A DNA stretch of 64,000 bases from Euphorbia lathyris. Taxonomy: Eukaryota; Streptophyta; Magnoliopsida; Malpighiales; Euphorbiaceae. The notes beneath the pieces were generated by a model. It was not told where the DNA came from. It made no database searches and was given only the letters and a program-made list of their open reading frames with translations. The position numbers and the translations under genes are program-made. Below, piece after piece: positions 20,301 through 32,900 of the stretch (the first letter of the stretch is position 1; each line of letters opens with the position of its first letter). The stretch covers positions 3,043,001 through 3,107,000 of the forward strand of contig NC_088915.1 in the NCBI RefSeq assembly GCF_963576675.1, given 5' to 3'.

Positions 20301-21257
20301 GGTATAAGGTGCCAAAACAGGCCTAAGGTTTTTGGGGAAGTACCAATTTAGGCTCAACGTTCAAAATAACACCAATATAGGCTTAACGTTTACAACATAA
20401 TATCAATTTAGGCTTAACGTTTACAATATAGCATCAATTTAGGCCTCGCGTACAAAATAGCACCAATATAGGCTTAACGTTTACAAAATAATACGAATTT
20501 AAGCTTAAAGTGTTACAAAATATATACAATTTAAGCTAAACATCATAATTAAATTAATCATATTATATTCTTTCCCTATTAACTTTATATGTTATCTTTT
20601 ATTTAGTTCTATTTTCTTATTTATTATAATACAATTAATTAGTATTCTTGTCCATTAAAATCTTATATTTGTTTTTTCATAAATGATTCCATGACTACTA
20701 AATTTCATTGCTCATGTAATATATGCAAACTAAAAGTAATTGAATATCCACAATATTTTGAACACTGACATGTATCAATATTATATTTACTAGTGTTCAA
20801 AATATTGTGGATATTCAATTACTTTTAGTTTGCATATATTACATGAGCCATGGAATTTCGGAGTCATGGAATGGTTGATGAAAAATAAATATAAGGTTTT
20901 AATGGGCAAAAAAACTAATTAATTGTATTATAATAAATAAGAAAATAGAACTAAATAAAAAGAAAACATATAAAGTTAATAGGAAAAGAATATAATATGG
21001 TTAATTTAATTGTGACGTTTAGCTTAAATTAGATATATTTTGTAAACGTTAAGCTTAAATTTGTATTATTTTGTAAACGTTAAGCTTATATTGGTGCTAT
21101 TTTGTACGTGAGGCCTAAATTGATGCTATATTGTAAACATTAAGCTTAAATTGATATTATGTTGTAAACGTTAAACCTATATTGGTGCTATTTTGAACGT
21201 TGAGCCTAAATTGGTACTTCCCCAAAAAACCTTAGGCCTATTTTGGTACCTTTTCCC
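20301..21257. mobile_element. 957-bp foldback element with 466-bp arms and a 9-bp target duplication
   Basis: The two halves are inverted copies: 20301-20766 and 20792-21257, each 466 bp, around a 25-base loop. The ends read GGTATAAGGTGCCAAAA and, inverted, GGGAAAAGGTACCAAAA. ATAAAAGTT flanks it at 20292-20300 and 21258-21266. A 9-bp duplication is the hallmark of the Mutator superfamily, so this is probably a non-autonomous Mutator-like or foldback element. The outer parts of the arms are built of about 30-bp 'taggcttaacgtttacaaaat' units. It has no coding capacity. Confidence 0.85.
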
Positions 21258-21616
21258 ATAAAAGTTTAAAGAAATAAAAAAACCTAAGAATTTATAAATT
21301 CAGCTTCCAATCCTAAGGATTTATAAATTGACCTTATATTTATTATGTTATGTTACGTTACTTACATTATGTTACGTTACGTTGCATTAAGGATTACAAG
21401 TTCAATGATTGTTTATAAATAAAAGTTTGAAAAAATAAAAATAAAAGCCGAAAGATTTACAAATTAAGCTTACAATCCTAAAGATTTATAAATTGAGCTT
21501 ACAATCCTAAAGATTTATAAATTGAGCTTATGTTATGTTATGTCACGTTACCAAAACATATAAGATTTATATAAAATTCAAATGTTTTACGTAAAACTTA
21601 ATTTTTTGCAATGTTA
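21258..21616. repeat. Satellite block segment: 'aattgagcttacaatcctaaggattta' units
   Basis: Several copies of a roughly 30-bp unit (aagcttacaatcctaaagatttataaattg...) with 'ttatgttacgtta' stretches. The same mix appears at 23545-23800 and 51030-52600. No gene is seen. Confidence 0.7.
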
Positions 21617-23138
21617 TGTTGAGCGATTTCCGCAAGTGCACGGTATACGCTTGTAGTAATAAAAGATATCGAACCCACAGAGAACGCTTTTTAACTAAAA
21701 CCTTATTTAATTCAGTTTTATTCACGTGTTTAGGTTTAACAAAAAAAAATCATTTAATTGATTGAATTGGTTCGGGTAAATTAGGATTAGATAAGAATAT
21801 TATATTGAATTTAGAGAACAATTCCGTCTTGAGATTTTGATTACAAGACAGATACTTCCGTAATTGGAATAAATAGAAGGTATAAAACTTATTTTCATAA
21901 AGCAAAGAAAACAACTTTAACTTTGGTAAGATTATGGACATGTAATAATATAAGAATTTATTCAATTAAATGGCTTTGAACTGTAGAAATCTCTCTAGTT
22001 CGGAGCAGATTTCTACCTTAATCAGATTAGTATTTTATATCTGATAAGCCGCGATCAGCGATCATATCATCTGTAAAAACTAATTTTGTCAAGTGTTCAA
22101 CAAAGTTCTTATCATTAATAAGATGGAATAGAACGTTTTAATAAAAACACCAATTTATCATTTTGAAAATCATTTTGTCAGAACAATATCAAAATAACAA
22201 CAGAAAGAATGTATTGAATAAAATAAATATATCATTAAGGAAATGTGAATCTTCACAAGTTAACAGAGAAGTAGAAACATGGAAAGCATTACGACGAAAA
22301 CTTTGAGATCCGGGTTGTCAATCTTTCCCTCAAACTCCGTAGGTTTGTCAGACCTCATGCGCTTCAGCCGTTAATTCTTCTCGATGAATCTTCGGAATAG
22401 AGACTGGTCAGTCTACTACTAGAATGAAAACTTGTCTCTGATCAACCTTTGAAACTAAACTAATACTGTGTTTATAACTAATCTAATAACAACTTGTGTA
22501 CAACAAGTTTGTTTACACAGAAATGAACTCTAACTTTCTGACTCATTTCTGATTCAGAGTTTCTTCAACATAACAACTCTTATAACCCTTAATCCATATT
22601 GATTTCTTGAAATGGATCACTTATTTATAGTTGGTGAATGGTTGTAAATGAAGGGTCGTGTCCGCTGGTGAAGGGTCGCTTTTATCCAAACGAACAGACG
22701 CGTTTCTTGGATTTAAACATGTGAAAACTGTGAAGAATTCTTCGCTGTCTCATATGAGATTCTGAAAATCTCAGTCGCGACAGGGGGTGCAGGGGCGAGT
22801 TGAAGACTTCGTTTTTTCGGAATTTGGCTTTCGTATGTCGCGACTGAGATTCTAAAAATCTCAGTCATGATAGGGGCTTTTCTCCCCGTCTCTCGACTGC
22901 TTCTTGTCCTCCTTGAGCGTTCTTCTGACTGATACGTATTCTTGGTACGTTTTTTAGGTTTTTCCTCCATTTTAGCTCCGTTTTAGCTCCTATTTAGATT
23001 TAACCAAATAATTAAGTACCTTGCATCAAAGAAGTAAATAAAGAGGTCAAAGTATTCCAAATGAATATAATTAGCACGATTTCAATGTAAATTTAATGTA
23101 TTTATATATGATATCTTAGGTATATTTTGGGCTTAACA
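21617..23138 (-). repeat. Athila-family solo LTR
   Basis: A 1522-bp LTR in reverse orientation (plus strand TGTTGAGCG...GGGCTTAACA), flanked by tgtta at 21612-21616 and 23139-23143. No internal region is present, so it arose by recombination between two LTRs. It is more diverged from 2772-4279 than the two Athila LTRs are from each other, and its hairpins (22746-22783, 22837-22870) have lost parts of their arms. Open frames inside are not genes. Confidence 0.92.
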
Positions 23139-23802
23139 TGTTACTGTTTTTTTTTTTGTAAAAATACAACTTTATGTTAATTAAGTCCAATTTTACATAA
23201 ATTATCTCTAAAGATATGAGATTTACGTAAAGTTCAATTTTTTTTACATGAAAGTAATATTTTTCGTGAAAGTTAGTGATCTACGTTACGTTACGTTATG
23301 TTACGTTATGGTATATGTTGCGTTACATTACGTTACGTTACGTTACGTTACGTTACGTTACATTAAATTATGTTACATCACATTATATTATGTTACATCA
23401 TATTATATTACATTACGTTATTCACGTTATGTAACATTATATTATGTTATATTACGCTACGTTACATCATGTTATAATATGTTACGTCATGTCAAGTTAC
23501 ATTACGTCGTGTCAAGTTACGTTACGTTACGTTACGTTACGTTACGTTACAGATTGACAGCTCAATGACTATTTATAAATAAATTGAGCTTACAATCCTA
23601 AGGATTTACAAATTGAGCTTATAATTCTAAGGATTTATAAATTGAGCTTATATTTATTATGTTACGTTATGGATTGTAAGCTCAATGATTGTTTATAAAT
23701 AATTGAAAGCTTAAAGAAATAAAAAAAACTAAGGATTTACAAATTGAGCTCATAATCCGAAGGATTTATAAATTGAGCTTACAATCCTAATGATTTATAG
23801 GT
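23139..23802. repeat. TTACG pentamer array and satellite-block units
   Basis: Degenerate TTACG/TTATG pentamers run from about 23279 to 23550, purest at 23328-23362 and 23518-23549. 'aattgagcttacaatcctaaggattta' units follow to 23800. A 106-codon open frame over the pentamers is a Tyr/Val/Thr/Leu-rich artefact of the repeat. No gene is seen. Confidence 0.8.
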
Positions 23803-24863
23803 ATACTAAACTGAAATATTACTAAACTGGAATATTACTGAACTGAAACATCACTGAACTAAAATATTACTAAACTAGCACATCCAGTGTTCTAAAAGTC
23901 GTAAAGCGCTAGTCGGGCGGACAAGACCTCAAAAGATTAATCGGGGATTAATCGGGGATTAATCGGATATGTATTTTTCTATTTTTTATATTTATAATTA
24001 AATAAATATTATATAAACACATTTAAAATATAAATTATCACATCTAAAAATAATATTAATAAATATTATCTAAATATTATAAATATTTACTTTAAATAAA
24101 TAATAAAATATCCATAAATAATATATTAAATATTCATAAAAAAAATATATCTAGTACCTTCTCCATATTCATCAAATAATTCTTTATTTTCTTCCTCAAA
24201 ATATTTAATTCGTAATTTAATATATTGAAATTAATTTTATTTAGTGCTATGTAAATTAGTTTTATTATTTTTAGTTGTTGTTGTGATCATTAATTATTTG
24301 TATTATTTATTTTGTAGCAAAATTTTTATAATTTTATGATTTGACCCGATTTTTAGCCGCCTAACCCGACTTGCCCCGATTTATCCCGACTTGAACCGCC
24401 TAGGCGGAAATATATCGGACCCCCGACTTAACCCGCCCAGTTATAAAAAATCGGTCAGTGTTCTGAATTTTCCCGACTAATCGGCCGATTAGTCGGCGAT
24501 TTGGCCGACTTTTAGAACACTGAGCACATCACTAAACTGTAACATCACTGAACTGAAACATTACAAAATTGAAACATCACTTAACTCAAACATCACTGAA
24601 CTCAAACATCACTAAACTGAAATATTACAAAATTGAAACATTACTAAACTAAAAGATTATAAAACTGAGACATCACTGAAATGAAACATCATTGAACTGA
24701 AACATCACTGAAGTGAAACATTACTAAACTGAAACATTATTAAAATGAAACATTACTGAAATGAAACATTATTAAACTGTAACATCGTGGAATTGAAATA
24801 TTACTGAACTGAAACATTACTGAATTGAAACATCATTAAACTGAAAAATTACTAAACTGAAAC
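23803..24863. repeat. 16-bp satellite, first forward segment (split by a MITE)
   Basis: Tandem 16-bp units close to AAACATTACTAAACTG and AAACATCACTGAACTG. The array is interrupted by the hAT-like element at 23885-24521 and ends where copia B inserted. Confidence 0.85.
23885..24521. mobile_element. hAT-like MITE with an 8-bp target duplication
   Basis: 637 bp with 17-bp perfect terminal inverted repeats CAGTGTTCTAAAAGTCG, flanked by agcacatc at 23877-23884 and 24522-24529. An 8-bp duplication with CA..TG ends fits the hAT superfamily. The subterminal regions contain 'gattaatcgggg' and 'ccgactaatcggccg' stretches. It is AT-rich internally with no transposase, so it is non-autonomous. Confidence 0.88.
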
Positions 24864-26719
24864 TGTTGGAAATTAGTCTAAGGTATAGCAGCGAAATATA
24901 AAATTTTTAACCTATTTCCATTAACCCTAGGATCCGTTAATCGTTATTTCATATAAAGAGGGATAAGAAGAATTACCTTTTGATGATCAATCTACCGTTG
25001 TTAATAAAGTGCCCACAACTCTTCTCCGAGTTCCCAAGCACGAAATAAAACACGGGAAGATTAATTTAGAATCAACCGTTGAATATCAACCAAAATAGAT
25101 TGCCTCTAATTAATCAACACAAGATCAAGGATAAAAGAAATAGATGAAATCAATTGATCGGAAAGAAGCCGTAGAAAATCTCGTCCTCGAACTAGGGGTC
25201 GAAAATTCTCTCTCTTGCACTATATAGGATTTCGAAAATCACTCTAGGGTTAGCCTTAGTGTATTAGCCGAAATTCCCATAGGGGGGTATTTATAATCTC
25301 TTGTATCTAATCCCTAGTTAGATAGAATTAGGTTATTGAATAGGAATTCAATTCGGAATAGAATTCCTAATTATTATCTCATTATATATATAATATATTA
25401 AGGATAATAATAATAACCTTATTGGATAATAATAGGAGTATTATAATCTAATTAAAACTCCCAACTTATTTATCTCTTAATTAATTTAATTCATAATCCT
25501 AATCTAATTAGAATTAACAAAATCAAATTAATTATTCATGTATTTTACTACATGAATTTCGACCCCCTTATGGTCCATGGGCCTTATTGGGCTCAATTGG
25601 CCTTCCATCAATTAATTAACATCTATCTCTCTTTTAGGTTCCAAGTCTTATGTGTGACCCATTAGGTTCCTATTACTTCTGGCCGTATGCAACTATTAAA
25701 TTAATTTTCAAAGAATTATATTTAATCTTTGCATAACGGAATGATGTACAGAGTATGTGATTAGCAAGTCCGTAATCATTCTCCCAGAGCCATAAGAAGA
25801 CAGGTTGATTCTGTCGTTAACCTTTCCGTATTAGTTACAGTATAATTCGATCATTTATCAACTACATCCTTGAACTGAATCTTATGACTATGGATGATGT
25901 CAAGTAACATATAGCGAGACGTTCGTTTTACTTGTACAGGCCGAGTCAACTCAAAAAGATAGGTTAAGTGAAATCTGTATTTCAAGTCTTAAGCTATCAC
26001 CTTGCAAGGATTTAGAGTCGAGTCTTCCACAAGCGATCCTTGGATGTATCTCCTATTTATCGGGAGTGATAAATGCTCAATCCAATATATAACGATCCTG
26101 CAATCACTTCCTGTGATACCCAACGTCTACTGTTCACACCCCAGAGTCATCTCTGTTAAGGATCATGTTACACTAGAGTCAAAGCGTCACATTCCGTAAT
26201 CCAGAATACCAATTAATATTCCTTTGAGTCTGAGGATTAGTTATACCTATTAATACCAATGAGATGAACAGGTGACAAGGATGAATCTACCCATCCTGTT
26301 ATCTCAAAATCGGATCTCCAATCCTAATGAACTACTTTTCATCGGATCCATGTAACTGTCCAGATATCTGTATATATGAAGCTTGTGAGATCAGCTTTTT
26401 GTCGGACAGAATACATTGTTACATGCAAGTCTCAACAGTGATATATCAATCCTAAACATATCACTTGACTTGGGGTGGTTTTAAGTTTATTAGTTTATTA
26501 TAAAGTTTTGTCTCACTTCATGCTTGTATGAACACTTTATAGTCACTTTAAACAAACTTACGGATTTCCTTTTATTAGACTTTATTTAGTGCTTAAAAGG
26601 GATTGCCTTTATATAGTTATAAAACATATATCTCATTAAAACAAATGATATAAAGAACAATTCATTTATATTAAGTTTGTATCCTAGAACAATTGTCTAT
26701 AGGACACTAAACCCCAGCA
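24864..26719 (-). repeat. Copia B 3' LTR
   Basis: 1856 bp, plus-strand TGTTGGAAATTAG...CCCCAGCA, matching 42493-44325. On the minus strand TATAAATA lies at 25295-25288. It has about 22 bp more than the other LTR near 25222-25245. Confidence 0.92.
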
Positions 26720-26732
26720 TACTCCCACTTGG
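26720..26732 (-). promoter_or_regulatory. Polypurine tract of copia B
   Basis: On the minus strand AAGTGGGAGTA directly precedes the LTR start TGCTGGGG at 26719, and the RNase H frame ends next to it. Confidence 0.75.
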
Positions 26733-26733
26733 A

Positions 26734-29390
26734 CTAAAGCCAATTGTTTCTAAAACTTATCCCAGTAGAAGTTAGATGACGATCATGTACTCTCTGGGTT
26801 AAGGGCTTTATCAACGGATCTGCAACGTTGTCCTCTGTAGGTACTCTTTCTATTCTCACATCTCCTCTAGCCACAATCTCTCTTATGATGTGGTATCGCT
26901 TAAGGTAATGCTTGGACGCATTATGAGACTGTGGTTCCTTTGCTTGCGCAATGGCTCCATTTTTATCACAATACAGTGTAGTGGGATTTACAATGTCAGG
27001 CACCACACCAAGTTCTGTAATGAACTTTCTTATCCAAACCGCTTCCTTTGCTGCTTCCGCAGCGGCGATATACTCTGACTCGGTCGTAGAGAAAGCTACG
27101 CTTCCCTGCTTGGAACTCTTCCAACTGACCGCGCCCCCATTCAAGATAAACAGGTATCCTGATTGGGATTTAAAATCATTCTCATCTGTGAGATGACTTG
27201 CGTCTGAAAATCCTTCTATTTTCAGATCACCTTCTCCGTACACTAGGAACATATCTTTAGTTCTTCTCAAGTACTTAAGAATGTTCTTGACGGCAATCCA
27301 ATGCTCTTCTACCAGATTACCTTGGTAACGACTCGTTACAGATAACGTGAACATACGTCAGGTCTAGTGCATAGCATAGCATACATAATCGAACCGATTG
27401 CGCTGGCGTACGGGACTATAGCCATGCGTCTTTTGTCATCATCGGTTTTAGGACATTGATGATTGTTTAAATTTACTCCATGTAGCATGGGTAAGTTACC
27501 TCGTTTCGATTCAAGCATGCTAAACCGATTTAGCACCTTTTCAATGTATGTAGCCTGTGAAAGACCAATGAGTCTTCTCGATCTATCTCTGTAGATCTTT
27601 ATGCCAAGTATATAAGCTGCTTCACCAAGGTCTTTCATTGAGAAGTTACCAGATAACCATACTTTTACCGACTATAGTAGAGCAATGTCATTTTCCATTA
27701 ATAATATATCGTCCACGTATAGTATGAGAAATGTTATAGAGCTCCCACTTGCTTTCTTGTAAATGCAAGCTTCTTCGCAATTTTGTTCGAAACCAAATTG
27801 TTTTATGGTTTCGTCAAAACGCTTATTCCAGCTTCTTGATGCTTGCTTGAGTCCATAAATGAATCTCTGAAGTTTGCAAACTTTATTTGCATCCTTAGAT
27901 ATGAAACCTTCAGAATGCATCATATATACATCCTCAAGCAGGTTTCCGGTTAGGAAAGCTGTTTTCACATCCATTTGCCAAATCTCATAATCGTAGTGAG
28001 CGGCAATTGCAAGCATGATTCTGACTGATTTGGACATAGCCACAGGAGATAAAGTTTCATCATAATCAATTCCTTGCTTCTGACGATATCCTTTCGCTAC
28101 TAACCTAGCTTTGTAGGTGCTAACCTTTCCATCCATGTCTGTCTTCTTTTTGAAGATCCATCTGCACCCAATGGGTTTTATCCCTTCGGGTGGATCAACC
28201 AAAGTCCACACTTGGTTAGTATACATGGAATCCATTTCAGAATCCATGGCCTCAAGCCATGCTTTAGAATCTGGACTAGTAAAAGCCTCTTCATAGTTTT
28301 CGGGTTCGTCTTCTAACACGGGAACCTCATTATCATCTCCCACTAGAAAACCATATCTAACTGGGAGTTCACGAACTCTTTGTGATCTACGAATAAGTGG
28401 CACTGGAGTCTCATCTAATGGGACTACTTCGGGTACCTCAACCGCCTCCGTTGTTTCAGTCGGTGTTTCTTCTTCTTGAACTTCGTCAAGTTCAATCATG
28501 CTTCCCTTTTGTGTTTCTTCGAGAAACTCTTTCTCTAAGAAGGTTGCGTGCCTGGATACTATTACTTTCTAATCATCTGGATGATAGAAGTAATATCCCT
28601 TAGTTTCCTTAGGGTATCCAATGAAGAAACATTTATCAGATTTCGAATCTAGTTTGTCGGACGCAATGCGTTTGACAAATGCTGAACAACCCCATACTCT
28701 CATAAATGAAAACACGGGTTTCCTACCAACGAACAATTCATATGGTGTGGAACTAGCGGATTTAGTTGGTACTCGATTTAGGGTGAAGAGGGCAGTTTTT
28801 AAGGCATAGCCTCAGAACGTCTTTGGAAGTAAGGCCATGCTCATCATAGATCGTACCATATCTAGTAGGGTACGGTTTGTCCTCTCGGATACACCATTGT
28901 GTTGTGGTGTATAGGGAGGTGTCCATTGTGAGCATATCCCACATTCGGTTAGATAATTCAGAAAATCATCTGAAAGATATTCGCCACCTCGATCAGATCG
29001 AAGCGTCTTTATTTTATTTCCTAATTGATTTTCTACTTCATTCTTGAACCATTTGAATTTCTCAAAGGCTTCTGATTTGTGCTTCATCAAGTAGATGTCA
29101 CCATATCGGGTATGGTCATCTATGAAGCTTATGAAGAATCTGAATCCTCCTCTTGCTTGGACTGACATAGGACCGCATACATCTGAATGAATGAGTCCTA
29201 GAGTGTCTGATACACGCTCACCTTTATTGCTAAAGGGTGTCTTTGTCATTTTACCTTTTAAACATGATTCGCATGTTTCCAATGATTCGGGATCGATTGG
29301 ATCTATAAGCCCATCCGAATGTAGCTTTAGCATGCGTCTCTTGTTTATACGGCCTAAACGACAATGCCACAAGTAAGTTGAATTATCTAG
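26734..29390 (-). pseudogene. Copia B integrase, reverse transcriptase and RNase H (decayed)
   Basis: Continuation of pol downstream of Tat-1. Integrase: zinc-domain HHCC signature (WHCRLGRINKRRM...CESCLKGKM), core FISFIDDHTRYG, LRSDRGGEY and NGVSERTNRT. A TGA at 28812-28814 replaces a Trp position. An in-frame TAG near 28568-28570 precedes the GKV-type linker. RT: WTLVDPPEGIKPIGCRWIFK, QMDVKTAFLTGNL, YGLKQASRSW and YVDDILL. A TAG follows at 27672-27674. One missing base near 27357 (after TRPDV) shifts into the RNase H frame: DASHLTDENDFKSQSGY, SKQGSVAFSTTESEYIA and DNVADPLIKPLT, ending at 26734. In a live element this encodes cDNA synthesis and integration. Confidence 0.9.
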
Positions 29391-29900
29391 TGATAACATG
29401 GTGATATTATCCCAATGATCAAAAGAGATATTTGCCTAAGAATGCCACGTGTTGAACAACTGATACGGGAATACCGCGGCGTATTGAAACAAAGAGATCC
29501 GATGGGCAGATCACCAAGGTCTCACCAAAAGAGACCCGCGAGCGAACCTGTGAGGCGAATCTCCAATAACAATCAATCCGCCATTAGAACGGCTGGGCCG
29601 ATCTGGCTATAAAGACCATTAATGAGCTATCAATTAGCTAAACAGCCAACTTAAAGGAAACTAGTAACCGCCATTAATGGAACATTAATGGAGACTTTCT
29701 AGTTACTGAAAGTTACGGCTTCGTGACTATATATAGCCTATGTCTCAGGCTATCAAGGTACGCTCTTACTTACCCTTTGTCAATTCAGTTTGCTCTTTTG
29801 TTCTCCTATACTGACTTTGGCATCGGAGCTTCCCCCCGTCGAACCCAACGACGCCCCCACAGAGACAGATTCCTATCGGAAAATTCTCCACTAGTCATCA
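29391..29900 (+). repeat. Tat-1 5' LTR
   Basis: 510 bp, TGATAACATGG...CTAGTCATCA. Probable TATA box CTATATATAG at 29727-29736, with the transcription start expected shortly after. Confidence 0.92.
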
Positions 29901-29902
29901 AT

Positions 29903-29919
29903 TGGTGCGGTGAAGGTGG
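29903..29919 (+). promoter_or_regulatory. Primer-binding site of Tat-1 (tRNA-Phe-like)
   Basis: TGGTGCGGTGAAGGTGG starts two bases after the LTR. Its first 11 bases match the complement of the plant tRNA-Phe 3' end; the next bases differ slightly. The same site occurs in Tat-2 at 53842. Confidence 0.6.
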
Positions 29920-29963
29920 AACTCTTAATCAAATAAAGGGTTTTCGTTCACATTAGAAAAGAT

Positions 29964-32900
29964 ATGACAAATGGAGAACAGAACCCCTCCTCAGGGGTCA
30001 AAACGCCCTTGGTAACACCCTCAAGCTAACCCGAATCAAGTGCTGGACGCGTTGATGTGAGTACTCCAGCAACTCAGGACGGAAGGAGTCTGTCGCCAGA
30101 TGCATTCGTTGAAAGATGTGCGGGAGCCATAGGAAGAGCATTTGGCCCTGATATGGAGAGACGCCTAAGGTCGTTCATGATAGTACCAGAGCTTCGGTGC
30201 ACTAACCCTATGTCATCTCAATGGCAACAAGCCATTGTAGGATCTAGCGCACATGATTCTTCATTCTTCCAAAGTCAACCCACATATTCCATGGTGACTA
30301 CTACCGTAGTTGGTAATAACCCGCCACTCAATCGGCAATTATTTTCTGATGAAGCAGGTGGAAGTCAGAGGATAAATCTGGGCGGATTAGGTAATCCAAA
30401 CCTCCCGCGGTCGAGTCTCCCTGAGGGTGGATCGGAAGGTCGAAGGCACAAAAAACGTAAAAAAGAGAAAAGTAGGCGGTCGAAATCACCTTCGCCCCGG
30501 AGACTAAGATCCTCCCACAGGGGTAGATCACCCCCATCTACTGGTCGTAGACAAAGCAAGAGGCCAGTAGAGATACCATGTTCAGATAGGCCACCGCCAC
30601 CGCCGTACCAAGGAGAGGATAGGCACCTTCCTTCAGGAGACCATGGAGGTAATAATGGCCAAGGTGGTGGCGGACAAGGAGGTGGAGGACAAGGTGGTGG
30701 CGGACACGGTGGTGGAGGTGGACATTCACCATCAGATCCGTCATCTGGTTCTAGCTCTTCATCTTCTCCAAGTAGATCTCCCCGTAGGAGACCTCCAAGT
30801 CGATCTCCGCGAGGAGGTAGCCCCAGGGCAGGTCCAGAGAATTTTGATGATCGAGTTAGAGCTGTGGTACTCCGCATTAATGAAGAGGATGTCCGGTATA
30901 ATCCATTCGCTAATCGTGATTCTGCTTTTACCACGTGGATCGAAGCTGAGGAAACGGATAGGCATTTTAAAATACCTAATATACCCCTTTACATAGGTGG
31001 GGACAACCTGGAGGCCCATGCAAGAAAATATCGAATGTTGCTCAGCCTTAACCGTGCAACTGAGGCAGTCTTATGCCGGATGTTTATCACCACCTTAGGA
31101 GGTCCCGCCTATGATTGGTTCCAATCTTTGCTTCCTGGTTCAATCGACAGTTGGGATCAATTGAGTAGAGAATTTTGCACTAAATTCGCCGGATGTATTC
31201 CTCCAGTAGTCAAGTCACGGAAGCTTTTTGAATTAAAGCAGAAGACGAATGAACCCCTTCCAGAGTATGTAGACAATTTCAATAAATTGTGTATACGAAT
31301 TATTGATGTGGATGTCTCCATGGCAGCGGAGGCTCTAGCGAAAAATACCACGTGTAAAAGCTTGCAGGAAGATTTAATTCGAAAAAAGCCCAGAACCATG
31401 GCAAAATTAATTGAAAGATGCAAGGATTTCATGGAGGTAGATGACATTCGTCAGGAGTCATTGTCTCCGCCCAAGAAAGACCGAGGCGAATCTCACCATC
31501 GTGATAAAGAGAAAGATAAACACCAGGACTCATCATCTAGAGGTCGGCGAAGAGGCTCTAAGAACAAATCGGCATTTGTATCATCATTTACGCCACTCAA
31601 TGCCTCTAAAAGCGAAGTGCTCATGTGGATCGAGAACAGTCAACACAAGCGGAGTATTTCATACCCCGAACCAAAAGGAGGGGAGTACACCAAAACTGGT
31701 AAAAATCCCAAAAATTATTGCAAATACCACAAGAAGAATGGCCATGACACGGACGCATGCTAGGAGTTAGCTAGAGAGATAGAAAGGCTTATCGAAAGGG
31801 GAAAGTTGGACCGGTTCGTCCAAAATGATGGCAATAAGGAAGATGGTGATAGATCCAAAGATGACCAGAAGAAGAAGGCAAAAGGGACCATCAATGTCAT
31901 AGCAGGCGGACCTGGGTACCAACCTGTGTTGAAAAAGGCAAAAACCACTGCTCTAGACAGGGTATCACTTAATCGCCCTTTTGCGGATACCGGTCCGGAG
32001 ATCTCTCCACATGTAGATGCCCTGGTCATTACTATGGTGGTGGAAGGCTGGGAGATGAAAAGAGTGATGATTGATACAGGTAGTTCATGCAATGTCATCA
32101 CAAGAGGAGCATTCGCCAAACTCATGGTCGACCCAATCCAAGTGGAAACCACCATAGTGGACATTCTGGGAGTAACAGGACACACCATCCAAACAAAGGG
32201 CCAAGTAACCTTAGTTTGTGAGTTGGCAGATGAAGATCAAATCTGGAAAGGCAATCTGGAGTTCTCCAGCCTGGATGGCCAGTTAGCTTACAATATCATC
32301 CTTGGGCGACCCTTTATCTCCGAGGCTGCAGCTCTCATCTCCATACGCCATTTAACTCTTTACATCCCCACGGCCAAGGGAGGTGTAATGATCAGAGGAA
32401 ACCAAAGAGTGGCTCAGGAGACGTATTCAGCATCGTTAATGATTCGCCCACAGTCTAAAGACGAAGACGAGGAAGAACTGGTCACAATGGCCTTGGGTGA
32501 AACGGAGATGTACCTCATAGCGGATGAAAAACAGGTACGGATGGCTAAAGGGCTCAAGGGAGAAATTAAGGAATCAATCACCAAAGTTCTCCATGAGTCA
32601 GAAGATGTCTTTGCATGGAAAGAAGAGATCCTTCCCGGGATTAGTCCGGATGTGATCACTCACAAACTCAACATTGACAAAGACGCGGTACCTGTGGCCC
32701 AAAAACGAAGAAACCATGGCCCTGAGAGGCAGAAGGTAATAGAAGAAGAAATCGCTAAGCTCAAGCGGGCGGATGCCATTGAAGAGGTACTTTACACACA
32801 ATGGCTGGCGAATGTGGTTCTAGTCAAGAAAGCGGGCGGATCATACCGCATATGTATTGACTTCACATATCTCAACAAAGCTTTTCCCAGAGACAACTAC

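Noticed and set aside
23248..23568. 106-codon open frame rich in Tyr, Val, Thr and Leu
   Set aside because: It is translation of the TTACG pentamer array; the frame is open because the repeat lacks stops in that phase.
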